Positions 52,906-61,220 of a stretch of DNA of 64,000 nt are shown piece after piece. The DNA lies in assembly GCF_000829905.1 (NCBI RefSeq), contig NZ_CDPP01000003.1:248001-312000 (forward strand), given 5' to 3'. A program made the translations under genes and the position numbers. Below the pieces are notes generated by a model. That model searched no databases and was not told the origin of the DNA. It saw only the letters and a list, made by a program, of their open reading frames with translations. Position 1 is the stretch's first letter; the number at the start of each line of letters is the position of its first letter. Origin of the DNA: Beduini massiliensis. Its GTDB lineage: Bacteria > Bacillota_I > Bacilli_A > Erysipelotrichales > Coprobacillaceae.

Positions 52906-54501
52906 ATGTATCATTGTAAATTAAAGATTCATATATTCAGCCATTCTTTTTTGTTGGAAGAAGTGTTAAAGAAAGTACCTGCAAAGGAGCGTTTTGAGCA
53001 TGAATTTGAAACATTCTCAAGTATATCTTTAAAAAAATTAGGAGAGAGCGATATTGCGATTATTGACTTACCGTTATGTTATTTACCCTCTGAGTTGCGA
53101 GCAGCTTGCAAAAAAGAAGGTCGTTTGGTGTATTGTCTTAAAAGGGAAGAACATGAATCTGATTTAGATGCTATCTGCCAGTATTTTGATGATGTGTGGG
53201 AAAGCCCGTTCAATGAAGTTTTAACCGCTTTTTATTTTGAACGCCTGCTTGCTTTCATAAAGAGTCAAAAAGATCTCTGGCTGACGGAAAACTATTTAGA
53301 ATCTGGGATCAATAGTATACCGGATTTGGTTTGGTATAAAGATATCCGTGGGGCTCACTTAAAGGTCAACGATGCATTTTGTCAAGCTGTGGGCAAAACC
53401 AAGAAAGAGGTTGAGGGAAGAGGACACTATTATATTTGGGATTTGAAGAAAGAAGAATATGAAAAAGGAGAGTATGTCTGTTTAGAGACGGAGGAAATCG
53501 TTCTTAGAGAACGTAAAACCTGTTTGTTTGACGAAAAAGTGAAAAGTAAACATGGGCTGCGTCAATTTAAAACGTATAAATCCCCTATTTTTGGAGATGA
53601 TGGGGAACCGATCGGAACGGTTGGAGTTGCTCATGATGTGACAGATTTAGAGAATATGGGAACAGAAATGGAGATTATTCTTCGCAGTATGCCTTTTTCC
53701 ATTTTAGTGGTTGACAGTGAAGGACTGATCATTAACGCAAATGAAAGATTTGAGGATTATTTTAAAGTAAAACGTGATGAAATTATTAACCACAATTATC
53801 AGGAATGGCGAACTAAAACATTAGTTGATTCGGTTTTGTCAGAAGATGGAAAAACCAAGGAAGTGACCATCTGTAATGATGGAAAAGAAAGCCTGCTTGA
53901 AATTCGTGAAGAACCCATTTATGATATTTTCTATAATCTAGTCGGCAGAATTTACATTTATCGTGATGTGACAGCAGAAAGGGCATTGGAAGAGCAGATT
54001 TTATATAATTCCAATACGGACTTTCTTACAGGACTTTACAACCGCCGTTACTTTTATGAATATGTTAATCAGTATCGAAATAATCAGCCTGTAAGTTTAA
54101 TTTATTTGGATCTTGATCATTTTAAAGGCATCAATGACAGTTTTGGACATCAGACCGGAGATGAAGTATTGATTGCGACAGCAGAGCTGTTGAAAATTTG
54201 TTTCCCAGAAGCGTTTTTGACCCGTTTGGGCGGAGATGAATTTCTTATCATGATTCTTGGCAAATGTGATCTAAGGCAATTATCACAACGTGTAGAAGAC
54301 CTTTTAAATGAGATTGATAATAAATTTCTGCAAGCCGAAAAAACTAATCTGCCGACTGCCAGTGTAGGAATTGCCCAAACTGATGATCCTCATCTTTCCA
54401 TTGATCAACTGATGCGTCAAAGTGATTTGGCATTATATCAGGCAAAGGAAAGCGGGCGTAACCAATATCAGATCTATACTCCGGAAATGATGGAAAAGTA
54501 A
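52906..54501 (+). CDS. Diguanylate cyclase with two PAS domains
   Basis: 531-aa cytoplasmic protein. Residues 1-115 form an unrecognised N-terminal domain. PAS 1 runs at about 124-240 (INSIPDLVWYKDIRGAHLKVNDAF) and PAS 2 at about 253-365 (SMPFSILVVDSEGLIINANERF). The GGDEF domain runs from 370 to 525 with LTGLYNRRYF and the active site RLGGDEF near 440. No RxxD inhibitory site precedes the GGDEF. It should make c-di-GMP in response to a PAS-bound signal. GGGAGGGAGTTAACG precedes the ATG. Confidence 0.93.
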   Translation: MYHCKLKIHIFSHSFLLEEVLKKVPAKERFEHEFETFSSISLKKLGESDIAIIDLPLCYLPSELRAACKKEGRLVYCLKREEHESDLDAICQYFDDVWESPFNEVLTAFYFERLLAFIKSQKDLWLTENYLESGINSIPDLVWYKDIRGAHLKVNDAFCQAVGKTKKEVEGRGHYYIWDLKKEEYEKGEYVCLETEEIVLRERKTCLFDEKVKSKHGLRQFKTYKSPIFGDDGEPIGTVGVAHDVTDLENMGTEMEIILRSMPFSILVVDSEGLIINANERFEDYFKVKRDEIINHNYQEWRTKTLVDSVLSEDGKTKEVTICNDGKESLLEIREEPIYDIFYNLVGRIYIYRDVTAERALEEQILYNSNTDFLTGLYNRRYFYEYVNQYRNNQPVSLIYLDLDHFKGINDSFGHQTGDEVLIATAELLKICFPEAFLTRLGGDEFLIMILGKCDLRQLSQRVEDLLNEIDNKFLQAEKTNLPTASVGIAQTDDPHLSIDQLMRQSDLALYQAKESGRNQYQIYTPEMMEK

Positions 54502-54514
54502 AAACAAATAAACA

Positions 54515-54545
54515 AAACACTTCATTTTAGGTGAAGTGTTTTTAT
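54515..54545 (+). terminator. Terminator of the diguanylate cyclase gene
   Basis: AACACTTCA-TTTTAG-GTGAAGTGTTTTTA. Confidence 0.9.
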
Positions 54546-54634
54546 GTATTTGGGTTTATATTTTTAAATAGATAAATAATCATTGCGAATAAAAAGAAAA
54601 TCAAGTTGTACACTATTTGAATGCTTAAATGTGT

Positions 54635-54656
54635 GTTTATATAACATTATATAAAC
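54635..54656. repeat. Short perfect inverted repeat
   Basis: GTTTATATA-ACAT-TATATAAAC, 9-base arms. It is in the 316-base gap between the cyclase and the 86-aa gene, where no other gene was seen. It could be an operator. Confidence 0.4.
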
Positions 54657-54817
54657 ATAATTGAGAAGTAAAGTCAAATGCTATTTATATAGGTGAATAT
54701 CCTGGATTTTTATAAAAAACAAGTTAAAAAGAATTAAAATATGCTCGTTCATAAAGTGTACTATACGACCTTTATTTATGACAAAATGAAACCATCCACA
54801 CAACAAGGGGAAAACTT

Positions 54818-55078
54818 ATGAGAACTTCAAAACATTTAATAGAACAAATCGTCAATGACTTGGGCTGCGAATATATTTCTGATTTACATCGTCCGATATT
54901 TCTTATTGAAATTCAAAGATTGATTTATGGTTATGACAGTCAAAATTACTCACTTAAAGAATGGAGAGATGCGGCTGCCTATATAATCGGAAATCGTTGT
55001 GAACTGCATGAAGGCGAAGAGATCAAACAATATTTAATTTCATATAAAAAGAAGCAAACAGATGAAAATCAGCGCTAA
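54818..55078 (+). CDS. Hypothetical 86-aa protein
   Basis: Soluble, charged, no recognised family. Predicted mostly helical (RTSKHLIEQIVNDLGCEYI, LKEWRDAAAYIIGNRCEL). CAAGGGGAAAACTT precedes the ATG. Codon use fits the genome. Confidence 0.6.
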   Translation: MRTSKHLIEQIVNDLGCEYISDLHRPIFLIEIQRLIYGYDSQNYSLKEWRDAAAYIIGNRCELHEGEEIKQYLISYKKKQTDENQR

Positions 55079-55242
55079 AATTTGGCTTTAAATCAATAAT
55101 AATACTCAAACAGCAAGTAGACAGTAAAAGCAGATTATGGTACGATATTAGAAATGGAAACGATAAAATAGCTAGATTAATTCTTAAATTATAAGAGTGA
55201 GGGGTAGCTGTTCGATCAAAACAGATGAATGGGGAGGATAGA

Positions 55243-55911
55243 ATGAGACGTTATCGTTTGCGTGCAGATGTCTGGCTATGCTTATGTGTCGCTTTTTTTG
55301 CGGCTTGGGGAACGGGAAAAGCTGCGGATGTAGTGACGGAGCATACCTATGATAGTTATGTAGAGAGACATACAGTGGCTGCCGGGGATATTGGGGGAGT
55401 GGCAGATGACAGCATCTATCAGGCATATAGTGTAGAAGACGTGCTGTCACATCCTACTTTTACCGTAGTGTCGCCGGGGATTGAATATCGCAATAGAGGA
55501 GCCGGTTATTATAAATCCTATTATTTATATAGTTTAACCCTTCCCTCTGGGGAAAAAGTGGCGGCAGCGATTAATATGGATTCAGTTCAAACAGTGGGAG
55601 AGAATATTTATTTAGGGCTCTCCGTATTACCCGTTGGTAAAGTGGTGTATGAAGATTTATCGCAAAATCAAACGTTTTTGAATCAAATTGAGTTTAGTGA
55701 ACCGTTAACACGTACCGATTTTTATATTGATATGCGTGGAAACGGCGGTACGATGAGCATGGAATCTTATCAGGAGCCATATCGGGATATAGTTCAAGTG
55801 GTAACTGTCTTGATTTGTTTTCCGTTATGTCATGCATTGGGAGCTAAAATTGGAATTTTTCCATATTTCTTTAGATTTAAAAAGAAAGAAACTGTATCAG
55901 AGTGGGATTAA
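55243..55911 (+). CDS. Membrane-anchored protein of unknown function (cassette gene 1)
   Basis: 222 aa, not recognised. ATG 55243 follows GGGGAGGATAG. An N-terminal helix (about 9-27) precedes an extracytoplasmic domain of about 150 residues (SVEDVLSHPTFTVVSPGIEYRN..., LTLPSGEKVAAAINM). A C-terminal helix (about 185-205) and a basic tail end the protein, so both ends are inside. GC content looks higher than in neighbours. First of three closely spaced genes. Confidence 0.7.
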   Translation: MRRYRLRADVWLCLCVAFFAAWGTGKAADVVTEHTYDSYVERHTVAAGDIGGVADDSIYQAYSVEDVLSHPTFTVVSPGIEYRNRGAGYYKSYYLYSLTLPSGEKVAAAINMDSVQTVGENIYLGLSVLPVGKVVYEDLSQNQTFLNQIEFSEPLTRTDFYIDMRGNGGTMSMESYQEPYRDIVQVVTVLICFPLCHALGAKIGIFPYFFRFKKKETVSEWD

Positions 55912-55938
55912 CTAAGAGTATGAAGGGGGAATATATTG

Positions 55939-56523
55939 ATGGAAGAAGATAAAAAAATGAAAAAAGTAAATATTGGATACGTATTGGCTTATATATTTAT
56001 TCCGGTTTTGATCGTCATAGCGTGTGGTGCTGTGGCGGCGGCAATGGATACTACAGGGAGTCTTGCAGTAGTCTTGTTGTTTGTGCCGATTGTGCTGGCA
56101 GTAGCTTGGTGGTCATTTGGCGGGAACTTTTTCTATGACAAAAAGAAAGAGGCGTTTGAAAAATCGTTGGATGCTCAGGGGTTTGTCCGTAATCAAACTT
56201 TCAATGGAGGGAATTGCTTGGTAGCTGTAGATATCGAGCATGGAAAGATTGCTGTTTTATTCCGCTGGAATATGTTTCAGCCTTATATTTTCTCCGCTAA
56301 GCGTATTCAAAAAACTTGGGTAGATGATGGCAGAGGGGGAGCCGGCTTTATGGAAGGAAGCAGCCGTGTAAGCTTTTTGTTTACTGTTGACGATATAAAA
56401 ATAAGAGTGAATACCTTTACTTCGAATAAACGTTGGCGTATGGATAGCAATTATATTCTGACTGGTATTTCTAAAGCGGATATGATGGTTGAAATTTTAA
56501 ACAGCGCTAAAGCTAAGGGGTAG
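55939..56523 (+). CDS. Two-helix membrane protein of unknown function (cassette gene 2)
   Basis: 194 aa, not recognised. ATG 55939 has AAGGGGGAA upstream; a TTG one codon earlier is possible. Two helices (about 10-32 and 38-56) precede a cytoplasmic domain of about 130 residues, probably beta-rich and possibly PH-like (GKIAVLFRWNMFQPYIFSAKRI, VSFLFTVDDIKIRVNTF). Follows the previous gene by 27 bases. Confidence 0.68.
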   Translation: MEEDKKMKKVNIGYVLAYIFIPVLIVIACGAVAAAMDTTGSLAVVLLFVPIVLAVAWWSFGGNFFYDKKKEAFEKSLDAQGFVRNQTFNGGNCLVAVDIEHGKIAVLFRWNMFQPYIFSAKRIQKTWVDDGRGGAGFMEGSSRVSFLFTVDDIKIRVNTFTSNKRWRMDSNYILTGISKADMMVEILNSAKAKG

Positions 56524-56526
56524 TCC

Positions 56527-56877
56527 ATGAGCCTTTTTAAGAAAATGAGAGCTGTCTTTCATGATGATTGGTGCAGTCAATGCCAAGCGGTTATGGAGGT
56601 TGTACATAAGCAATTATATGCATTGCCGACTATGACTGTAGGGCATTATCATTCCCATGATGATGCAGATTATTATAAAGCTAATTTAGTAAAAGTGAAT
56701 AAAAAAGCAGAGATTCCTACAGGGATGTATGCGTGTGGCATGCATGTTTATCGCTGCAAAGAATGTGGACATCGTGCAGTAAAATTAACTGTCTTTCTGC
56801 CTGTTCGAGATCAAGAAAAACAAGAACAGCTGCTTTATTTTGATAACGGGGAAATGGATGATTTTATCTATCGTTAA
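56527..56877 (+). CDS. Zinc-ribbon-like soluble protein (cassette gene 3)
   Basis: 116 aa, not recognised. Two Cys pairs, CSQC (16-19) and CKECG (about 76-80), could bind one zinc; a His-rich stretch HYHSHDD lies between. Starts 3 bases after cassette gene 2, so translational coupling is likely. A terminator follows. The three genes appear to act together; function unknown. Confidence 0.7.
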   Translation: MSLFKKMRAVFHDDWCSQCQAVMEVVHKQLYALPTMTVGHYHSHDDADYYKANLVKVNKKAEIPTGMYACGMHVYRCKECGHRAVKLTVFLPVRDQEKQEQLLYFDNGEMDDFIYR

Positions 56878-56884
56878 GGATTGT

Positions 56885-56928
56885 TAGTCTGGTGAGAAGA
56901 AGTTTTCTAATCATCAGACTTTTTTTAT
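56885..56928 (+). terminator. Terminator of the three-gene cassette
   Basis: AGTCTGGTGA / TCATCAGACT stem followed by T7. Confidence 0.85.
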
Positions 56929-56936
56929 TGCACATA

Positions 56937-56970
56937 ATATAAAAAGATGATTTTCAAATAGAAAATCATC
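56937..56970 (-). terminator. Terminator of the MATE gene
   Basis: Minus-strand GATGATTTTC-TATTT-GAAAATCATC followed by TTTTTAT, 54 bases beyond the MATE stop. Confidence 0.85.
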
Positions 56971-57023
56971 AATAGATATGAAACGATGGAAATTAGATTT
57001 ATTATACAGAACCTCTGTTACTC

Positions 57024-58370
57024 CTATTCTAATTGTTCAATCGTTGTTGTTTTTACTATTTTCAAGAAAAGCAGACTGATGCAGCTGCAGATGATCTCGG
57101 TTATTGGAAATGCCCACCAACTGATATTAAGACCAAAAGTCATCGCTAAAATATAGGCACTTGGCAGCAATAAAATCATTTGACGCAGCAAAGTGATGAT
57201 TAATGATTTCATCCCATGATCTAAAGCCTGAAAAATGGAGCATAAGATCATCGAAATACCGGCAAATACAAATGAATAACTAATCGTGCGCAGTGCTGGA
57301 ACACCAATGCTTAACATTTCTTCTTCAGCATTAAACAGATACAATAGTTCTTTTGGGAAAAACTGGAATAAAAGCATTCCTGCAATCATAATGATACAGC
57401 TGATTTTCAAAGTAAATGAAATCGTAGCGGTTATACGTTCTTTTTTCTTTGCACCATAGTTATAAGAGACAATGGGGATTAAGGCGTTGATCATACCATT
57501 GACTGCCATAAATACAAATTGCTGGAGTTTGAAATAAATACTGAATACAGATACCGCTACTTCGGAGAAAGTGACAAGAATCATATTCATGAAGATAGTC
57601 ATAAAACTCATAATCGACTGCATAAGAATTGCCGGAATTGCAATACGGTAGAAGTCTTTAATCATCTGCCATTGAAATTTGAATTGACTAAAATGAATTT
57701 GAACTTCTTTTATTTTTAATCGTGTAATGAAAATACCAAGAAGCATTGCCGCAATTTGACCGATCACAGTGGCAATCGCCGCTCCGGTGACTCCTAGTTT
57801 AGGGAAGCCGAACAATCCAAAAATAAAGATTGGGTCAAGAGCAATATTCACCAGTGCACCAAGACCTTGAATGATCATGTTGTAAATGGGGTTGCCTGTT
57901 GCCTGCATGATGCGTTCATAAGTAATCTGCATAAATACTCCAAACGAAAAGAGTGTACAGATTCTCATATAGGATATTCCCATTTTCAGAATTTCCTGAT
58001 CTTGCGTAAACAAACGCAAAAATACATCGGAAAAGAAAATACCGATAATGGAAAAAATTAACCAATTAAAAAGGGCTAGAACAATCCCATGCAAGGCAAC
58101 CTGATTAGCTTCCTGCTGCTTTTTTTGTCCTAAGTAACGTGACAGTAAAGCATTCAGGCCTACAGCTGTTCCACAGGCTACAGCAACAATAATCATTTGG
58201 ATCGGATAGCATAAGGAGACAGCAGCTAATGCATTTTGGGACACTTTAGCAACAAACATACTGTCCACAATATTGTATAAAGCCTGTACCAACATGGAAA
58301 TCATGATCGGGATAGACATTGTCATAATCAGCTTTTTGATTTCCATTGTTCCCATTTTGTTTTCTTTCAT
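57024..58370 (-). CDS. MATE-family multidrug efflux transporter
   Basis: 448-aa, 12-helix cation-coupled drug exporter of the MATE/NorM-like branch. Marks: MSIPIMISMLVQALYNIVDSMFVA at the N-terminus, RYLGQKKQQEANQVALHG, and FVFAGISMILCSIFQALDHG in the second half. ATG 58370 is preferred because AGAGAGGT lies 6 bases upstream; an ATG at 58376 is too close. It has a structured leader with a strong hairpin before the start (58393-58421), so expression may be attenuated. Drug substrate unknown. Confidence 0.93.
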   Translation of the reverse strand: MKENKMGTMEIKKLIMTMSIPIMISMLVQALYNIVDSMFVAKVSQNALAAVSLCYPIQMIIVAVACGTAVGLNALLSRYLGQKKQQEANQVALHGIVLALFNWLIFSIIGIFFSDVFLRLFTQDQEILKMGISYMRICTLFSFGVFMQITYERIMQATGNPIYNMIIQGLGALVNIALDPIFIFGLFGFPKLGVTGAAIATVIGQIAAMLLGIFITRLKIKEVQIHFSQFKFQWQMIKDFYRIAIPAILMQSIMSFMTIFMNMILVTFSEVAVSVFSIYFKLQQFVFMAVNGMINALIPIVSYNYGAKKKERITATISFTLKISCIIMIAGMLLFQFFPKELLYLFNAEEEMLSIGVPALRTISYSFVFAGISMILCSIFQALDHGMKSLIITLLRQMILLLPSAYILAMTFGLNISWWAFPITEIICSCISLLFLKIVKTTTIEQLE

Positions 58371-58392
58371 TTTCATACCTCTCTTTCACACA

Positions 58393-58421
58393 GAAAAAAG
58401 GAACCCGGGGTTCCTTTTTAA
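58393..58421 (-). terminator. Leader terminator (attenuator) of the MATE gene
   Basis: Perfect hairpin AAAAAGGAACC-CCGG-GTTCCTTTTT, positioned between the MATE promoter and its start codon. A terminator in this place implies conditional read-through. Confidence 0.7.
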
Positions 58422-58460
58422 GTTCACTTCGATAGTTTCTTATGTTTTATGCAAAGCGAG

Positions 58461-58488
58461 ATACAGCCGGTATGGGTCACCGCTGTAT
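58461..58488 (-). promoter_or_regulatory. Hairpin at the 5' end of the MATE leader
   Basis: On the minus strand ATACAGCGGT / ACCGGCTGTAT pair with one bulged G. It lies at the predicted transcript start, about 40 bases before the attenuator. A possible 18-codon leader frame (GTG 58480 to TGA 58424) begins inside it but lacks a good ribosome site. Confidence 0.45.
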
Positions 58489-58494
58489 GATATT

Positions 58495-58522
58495 ATTTTA
58501 CCATCTCAATAAATAATTTCAA
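58495..58522 (-). promoter_or_regulatory. Promoter of the MATE gene
   Basis: TTGAAA-N16-TAAAAT on the minus strand. It gives a leader of about 110-120 bases before the MATE start. Confidence 0.6.
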
Positions 58523-58834
58523 GATAAAATAAATAGAAAGAATAATGTTGTAAAGGTTTATAGGCAGCGGTGTATTAAACACTATTTTTTATCTAATAAG
58601 AATGGATTGACAGCGCCTTCTATAGAGGGATTTTATATTTTTCTCTCTATGAAAAGGAGAATGCGGAAAAAGAAACTTGAAGAAATTAAAATCTGCCTCT
58701 ATATTTGTTTAAAGAAGGAGAGTAGGGGATAACAAATGAGCAATTTGTCGCATTGAAAAATATCAATGAATATATTAAATGCACAGTAAGTCAATAAAAA
58801 AGACAATGAAAAGTTATCCTTTGTAACATAGTCC
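58523..58834. other. Intergenic stretch between the MATE promoter and the riboswitch promoter
   Basis: About 310 bases, AT-rich, holding no recognised gene, RNA or repeat. Short frames here have no ribosome sites. Confidence 0.4.
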
Positions 58835-58864
58835 TTGACGATGACATACATTATACTATATAAT
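58835..58864 (+). promoter_or_regulatory. Promoter of the NiCo riboswitch-CDF unit
   Basis: TTGACG-N18-TATAAT, about 55 bases before the aptamer. TATACT at 58852 is an alternative -10 but poorly spaced. Confidence 0.7.
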
Positions 58865-58920
58865 CTAATTACTCTTTGCACTGCATTACATTCCAAATGG
58901 AATGCGAGACCAACAGTACA

Positions 58921-59009
58921 AACTGAGCAGGCGATGAACCTTTAAGGTCATGGGGCCGGGCCACAATATGTGGCAGCAGAGTGTATGTATGCACCTGTGG
59001 GACAGTTGT
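58921..59009 (+). ncRNA. NiCo (czcD) riboswitch aptamer
   Basis: The RNA has the four-way-junction pattern of NiCo riboswitches, which bind Co2+ or Ni2+. It starts AACTGAGCAGGC, has a hairpin (GATGAACC...GGTCAT), then GGGGCCGGGCC with a second hairpin (CCACAATATGTGG) and CAGCAGA. It closes with a third hairpin arm and CTGTGGGACAGTT pairing back to the start. The conserved elements GAGCAGGC, GCCGGGC, GGCAGCAGA and GGGACAGTT sit in the order expected. It precedes a metal exporter gene, the usual target of this class. Confidence 0.9.
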
Positions 59010-59028
59010 ATGTTCCATAGGTGTTTTT
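58991..59028 (+). terminator. Riboswitch expression-platform terminator
   Basis: CACCTGTGG / CCATAGGTG stem then TTTTTTAGTTTT. Its 5' arm overlaps the aptamer's last hairpin. Metal binding should therefore block the terminator and turn the exporter gene on, as described for this class. Confidence 0.85.
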
Positions 59029-59114
59029 TAGTTTTATGGAACAGTACATCTCTAATGGGGTGCCAATAAGAGAAATCATTATTGCCATTTAAATGGACAA
59101 AGGAGGATTCTTTT

Positions 59115-60056
59115 ATGACAACCAACAAAGAAAAACAGACTATTGTAAATACTGCACAATCAGCAGTAGAAGAAAAACGGATTATTCGAAAGTTGTCGCT
59201 GGTAAGTATATTTGGAAATACAATTCTATCAGGATTTAAAATGATTGCAGGGATATTTGGTCACTCCGGGGCAATGATTTCAGATGCAATTCATTCGTTC
59301 TCTGATGTGCTGACAACGGTTATTGCCTATTTTGGAGTGAAGTTTTCAAAAAAAGAAGCGGATAAAGCACACCCCTATGGACATGAGCGATTTGAGTGTG
59401 TCGCTTCATTAATTTTAGGATTGATGTTGTTGCTGACGGGAGTGGGTGTCGGTATAGCCGGCATGAAGAATATTCTCCAAGGACATTACGAAACCCTTGC
59501 TATTCCGGGAGCAATTGCCTTAATTGCAGCTGTTATCTCTATTTTTGGAAAGGAAGGAATGTATTGGTATACTCGCTATTATGCTAAGAAGATCAATTCT
59601 ACTGCTTTCATGGCTGATGCTTGGCATCATCGTTCTGATGCGTTTTCTTCTGTTGGCTCATTGATTGGAATCGGTGGTGCCATGCTGGGATTCCCGGTGC
59701 TTGATAGCATGGCAAGTGTTGTAATCTGTCTGTTTATTTTGAAAGTGTCCTATGATATTCTTAAGGATGCTATTTCAAAAATGCTGGATACCGCTTGCGA
59801 CGAGATCTTCGAAGACCAATTACGCCAGTTTATTGAAAATCAGCCGGATGTTATGCATGTTGATATGCTCCATACTCGAATGTTTGGAAATAAAATTTAT
59901 ATGGATTTGGAGATTGAGGTGGATGGTGATAAACCATTGTGGGAAAGCCACGCCGTTGCTGAACAAGTGCATGATCGTGTAGAGGCGGCGTTTCCTGATA
60001 TTAAACACATTATGATTCATGTCAATCCGGCTGAATTTGCAGTGGATAAGGGATAA
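59115..60056 (+). CDS. Cation diffusion facilitator, probable Co/Ni exporter
   Basis: 313-aa CDF transporter with six helices and a cytoplasmic C-terminal domain. ATG 59115 follows AAAGGAGG. The site residues are in ISDAIHSFSDVLTT (HxxxD), HPYGHERFE, and MADAWHHRSDAFSS (HxxxD). The C-terminal dimerisation domain ends HIMIHVNPAE. The NiCo riboswitch upstream indicates induction by Co2+ or Ni2+ and export of them. A DUF1232 gene follows 5 bases later. Confidence 0.95.
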   Translation: MTTNKEKQTIVNTAQSAVEEKRIIRKLSLVSIFGNTILSGFKMIAGIFGHSGAMISDAIHSFSDVLTTVIAYFGVKFSKKEADKAHPYGHERFECVASLILGLMLLLTGVGVGIAGMKNILQGHYETLAIPGAIALIAAVISIFGKEGMYWYTRYYAKKINSTAFMADAWHHRSDAFSSVGSLIGIGGAMLGFPVLDSMASVVICLFILKVSYDILKDAISKMLDTACDEIFEDQLRQFIENQPDVMHVDMLHTRMFGNKIYMDLEIEVDGDKPLWESHAVAEQVHDRVEAAFPDIKHIMIHVNPAEFAVDKG

Positions 60057-60061
60057 AAACG

Positions 60062-60430
60062 ATGGATCTGAAAGAGCGGATGAAAAGGTTGAAATCGAAT
60101 ATTCCGGTGATATATTTTGCTTTAAAAGATAAAGAAACTCTGTGGTTAGCAAAGCTGTTGGCTGGAGTGACTATTGCTTATGCCTTATCGCCAATCGATT
60201 TGATTCCGGATTTTATTCCGATACTCGGTTATCTGGATGATGTTATTTTTCTTCCTGCAATGATTGCCTTAACTATGAAATGTATTCCCAAATCAATATG
60301 GGAACGCAGTCGGGTGACGGCCGAGATGCTATGGGCGAATAAGAACCATAAGAAATGGTATTATGCCATTTTGATTGTAGTGATTTGGATTTTGGTTATT
60401 TCATGGATAATCAAATGGATCCTTTGTTAA
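60062..60430 (+). CDS. DUF1232 (YkvA-like) membrane protein
   Basis: 122-aa protein with the family core LAKLLAGVTIAYALSPIDLIPDFIPILGYLDD (about 31-62, partly membrane-embedded) and a C-terminal helix (about 101-120). Function unknown. Co-transcribed with the CDF exporter, which suggests a link with metal efflux or control by the same riboswitch. Confidence 0.88.
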   Translation: MDLKERMKRLKSNIPVIYFALKDKETLWLAKLLAGVTIAYALSPIDLIPDFIPILGYLDDVIFLPAMIALTMKCIPKSIWERSRVTAEMLWANKNHKKWYYAILIVVIWILVISWIIKWILC

Positions 60431-60851
60431 TAGGACGTATATTGAAATTTAACTGTCTTAAGTAAATATGCGGCTAATAAAGGGAGACGAGGCACCTTTT
60501 ATATATGAATATTGAGAAGTAATAACGGTAGAAGATAGTATGAGAGATAGCGTTAGACTATTTAATTTCATAAAGATGTAATGTAAGGAATAAGAGAGTC
60601 GAAAGTGTATGTGCTGTTTTGACTCTCTTTTATAATTTGAATAAAAATCGTTGTTTCTGAATCGAGAAATAGCTTTTAATCATGTAAAATTCTTAGAGAA
60701 ATAGAAATGATAACTTTATAAAGCAATAGAACTCTCTTACAAGAAAAAGTGATTTTAAATACAAATCAACATTTTTTGAGTTTTGTGTGGTTCAGTTTAA
60801 TGATTCTTTCAATTAAAATAAACTTGTATTAAGAAAGAGGAGGAGTTTTAA
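60431..60851. other. Intergenic region with one terminator
   Basis: Apart from the hairpin at 60591-60632 and a GAGGAGG ribosome site at 60838-60844, nothing recognised. The terminator ends the CDF operon about 160 bases after its last stop. Confidence 0.5.
60591..60632 (+). terminator. Terminator downstream of the CDF operon
   Basis: AAGAGAGTC / GACTCTCTTTT stem with a 20-base loop and T tract. Confidence 0.78.
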
Positions 60852-61198
60852 ATGAATACAAACAAAATTTATGCTGAACATATTGCAAATGAATATTCGG
60901 TAAAGAAAGAATCAAAGGTTGTAGCATTAAAAAAATAGACAGAAAGGCAAAATTACCATCTGAGATATTTGCTTATTCCTTTGGGATAATTGCCTCACTT
61001 GTTTTTGGTTTAGGCATGTGTTTATCAATGAATATAATCGGTAATGGTAATTTCTTTTTATTAGGTTTGGTCATCGGAGTTCTAGGTTTAATTGGGGCAG
61101 GAATCAATTATCCAATTTATAAAAAAATATTAAATAATAGTAAAAATAAATATGCCAGTGATATAATGAGATTAGCAAAAGAAATATCAGAAGAATAA
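60852..61198 (+). pseudogene. Small two-helix membrane protein, interrupted at an A7 tract
   Basis: Frame one (60852-60938) encodes 28 residues, MNTNKIYAEHIANEY then SVKKESKVVALKK, and stops at TAG. The next frame continues the protein without loss (IDRKAKLPSEIFAYSFG..., two helices, ending IMRLAKEISEE). The joint is AAAAAAA (60929-60935) directly before TAG. Phasing is TTA AAA AAA TAG, so either one A was lost or a -1 slip on A-AAA-AAA restores the frame. GAGGAGGAG is a good ribosome site. It lies just upstream of a TetR gene, a pairing common for this family. Function unknown. Confidence 0.72.
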
Positions 61199-61220
61199 TG
61201 AAGAAAGGTGCAGTGTGACG

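Noticed and set aside
58273-58512. 79-aa plus-strand frame over the MATE start and leader
   Set aside because: Antisense to a clear transporter gene and its attenuator; no ribosome site.
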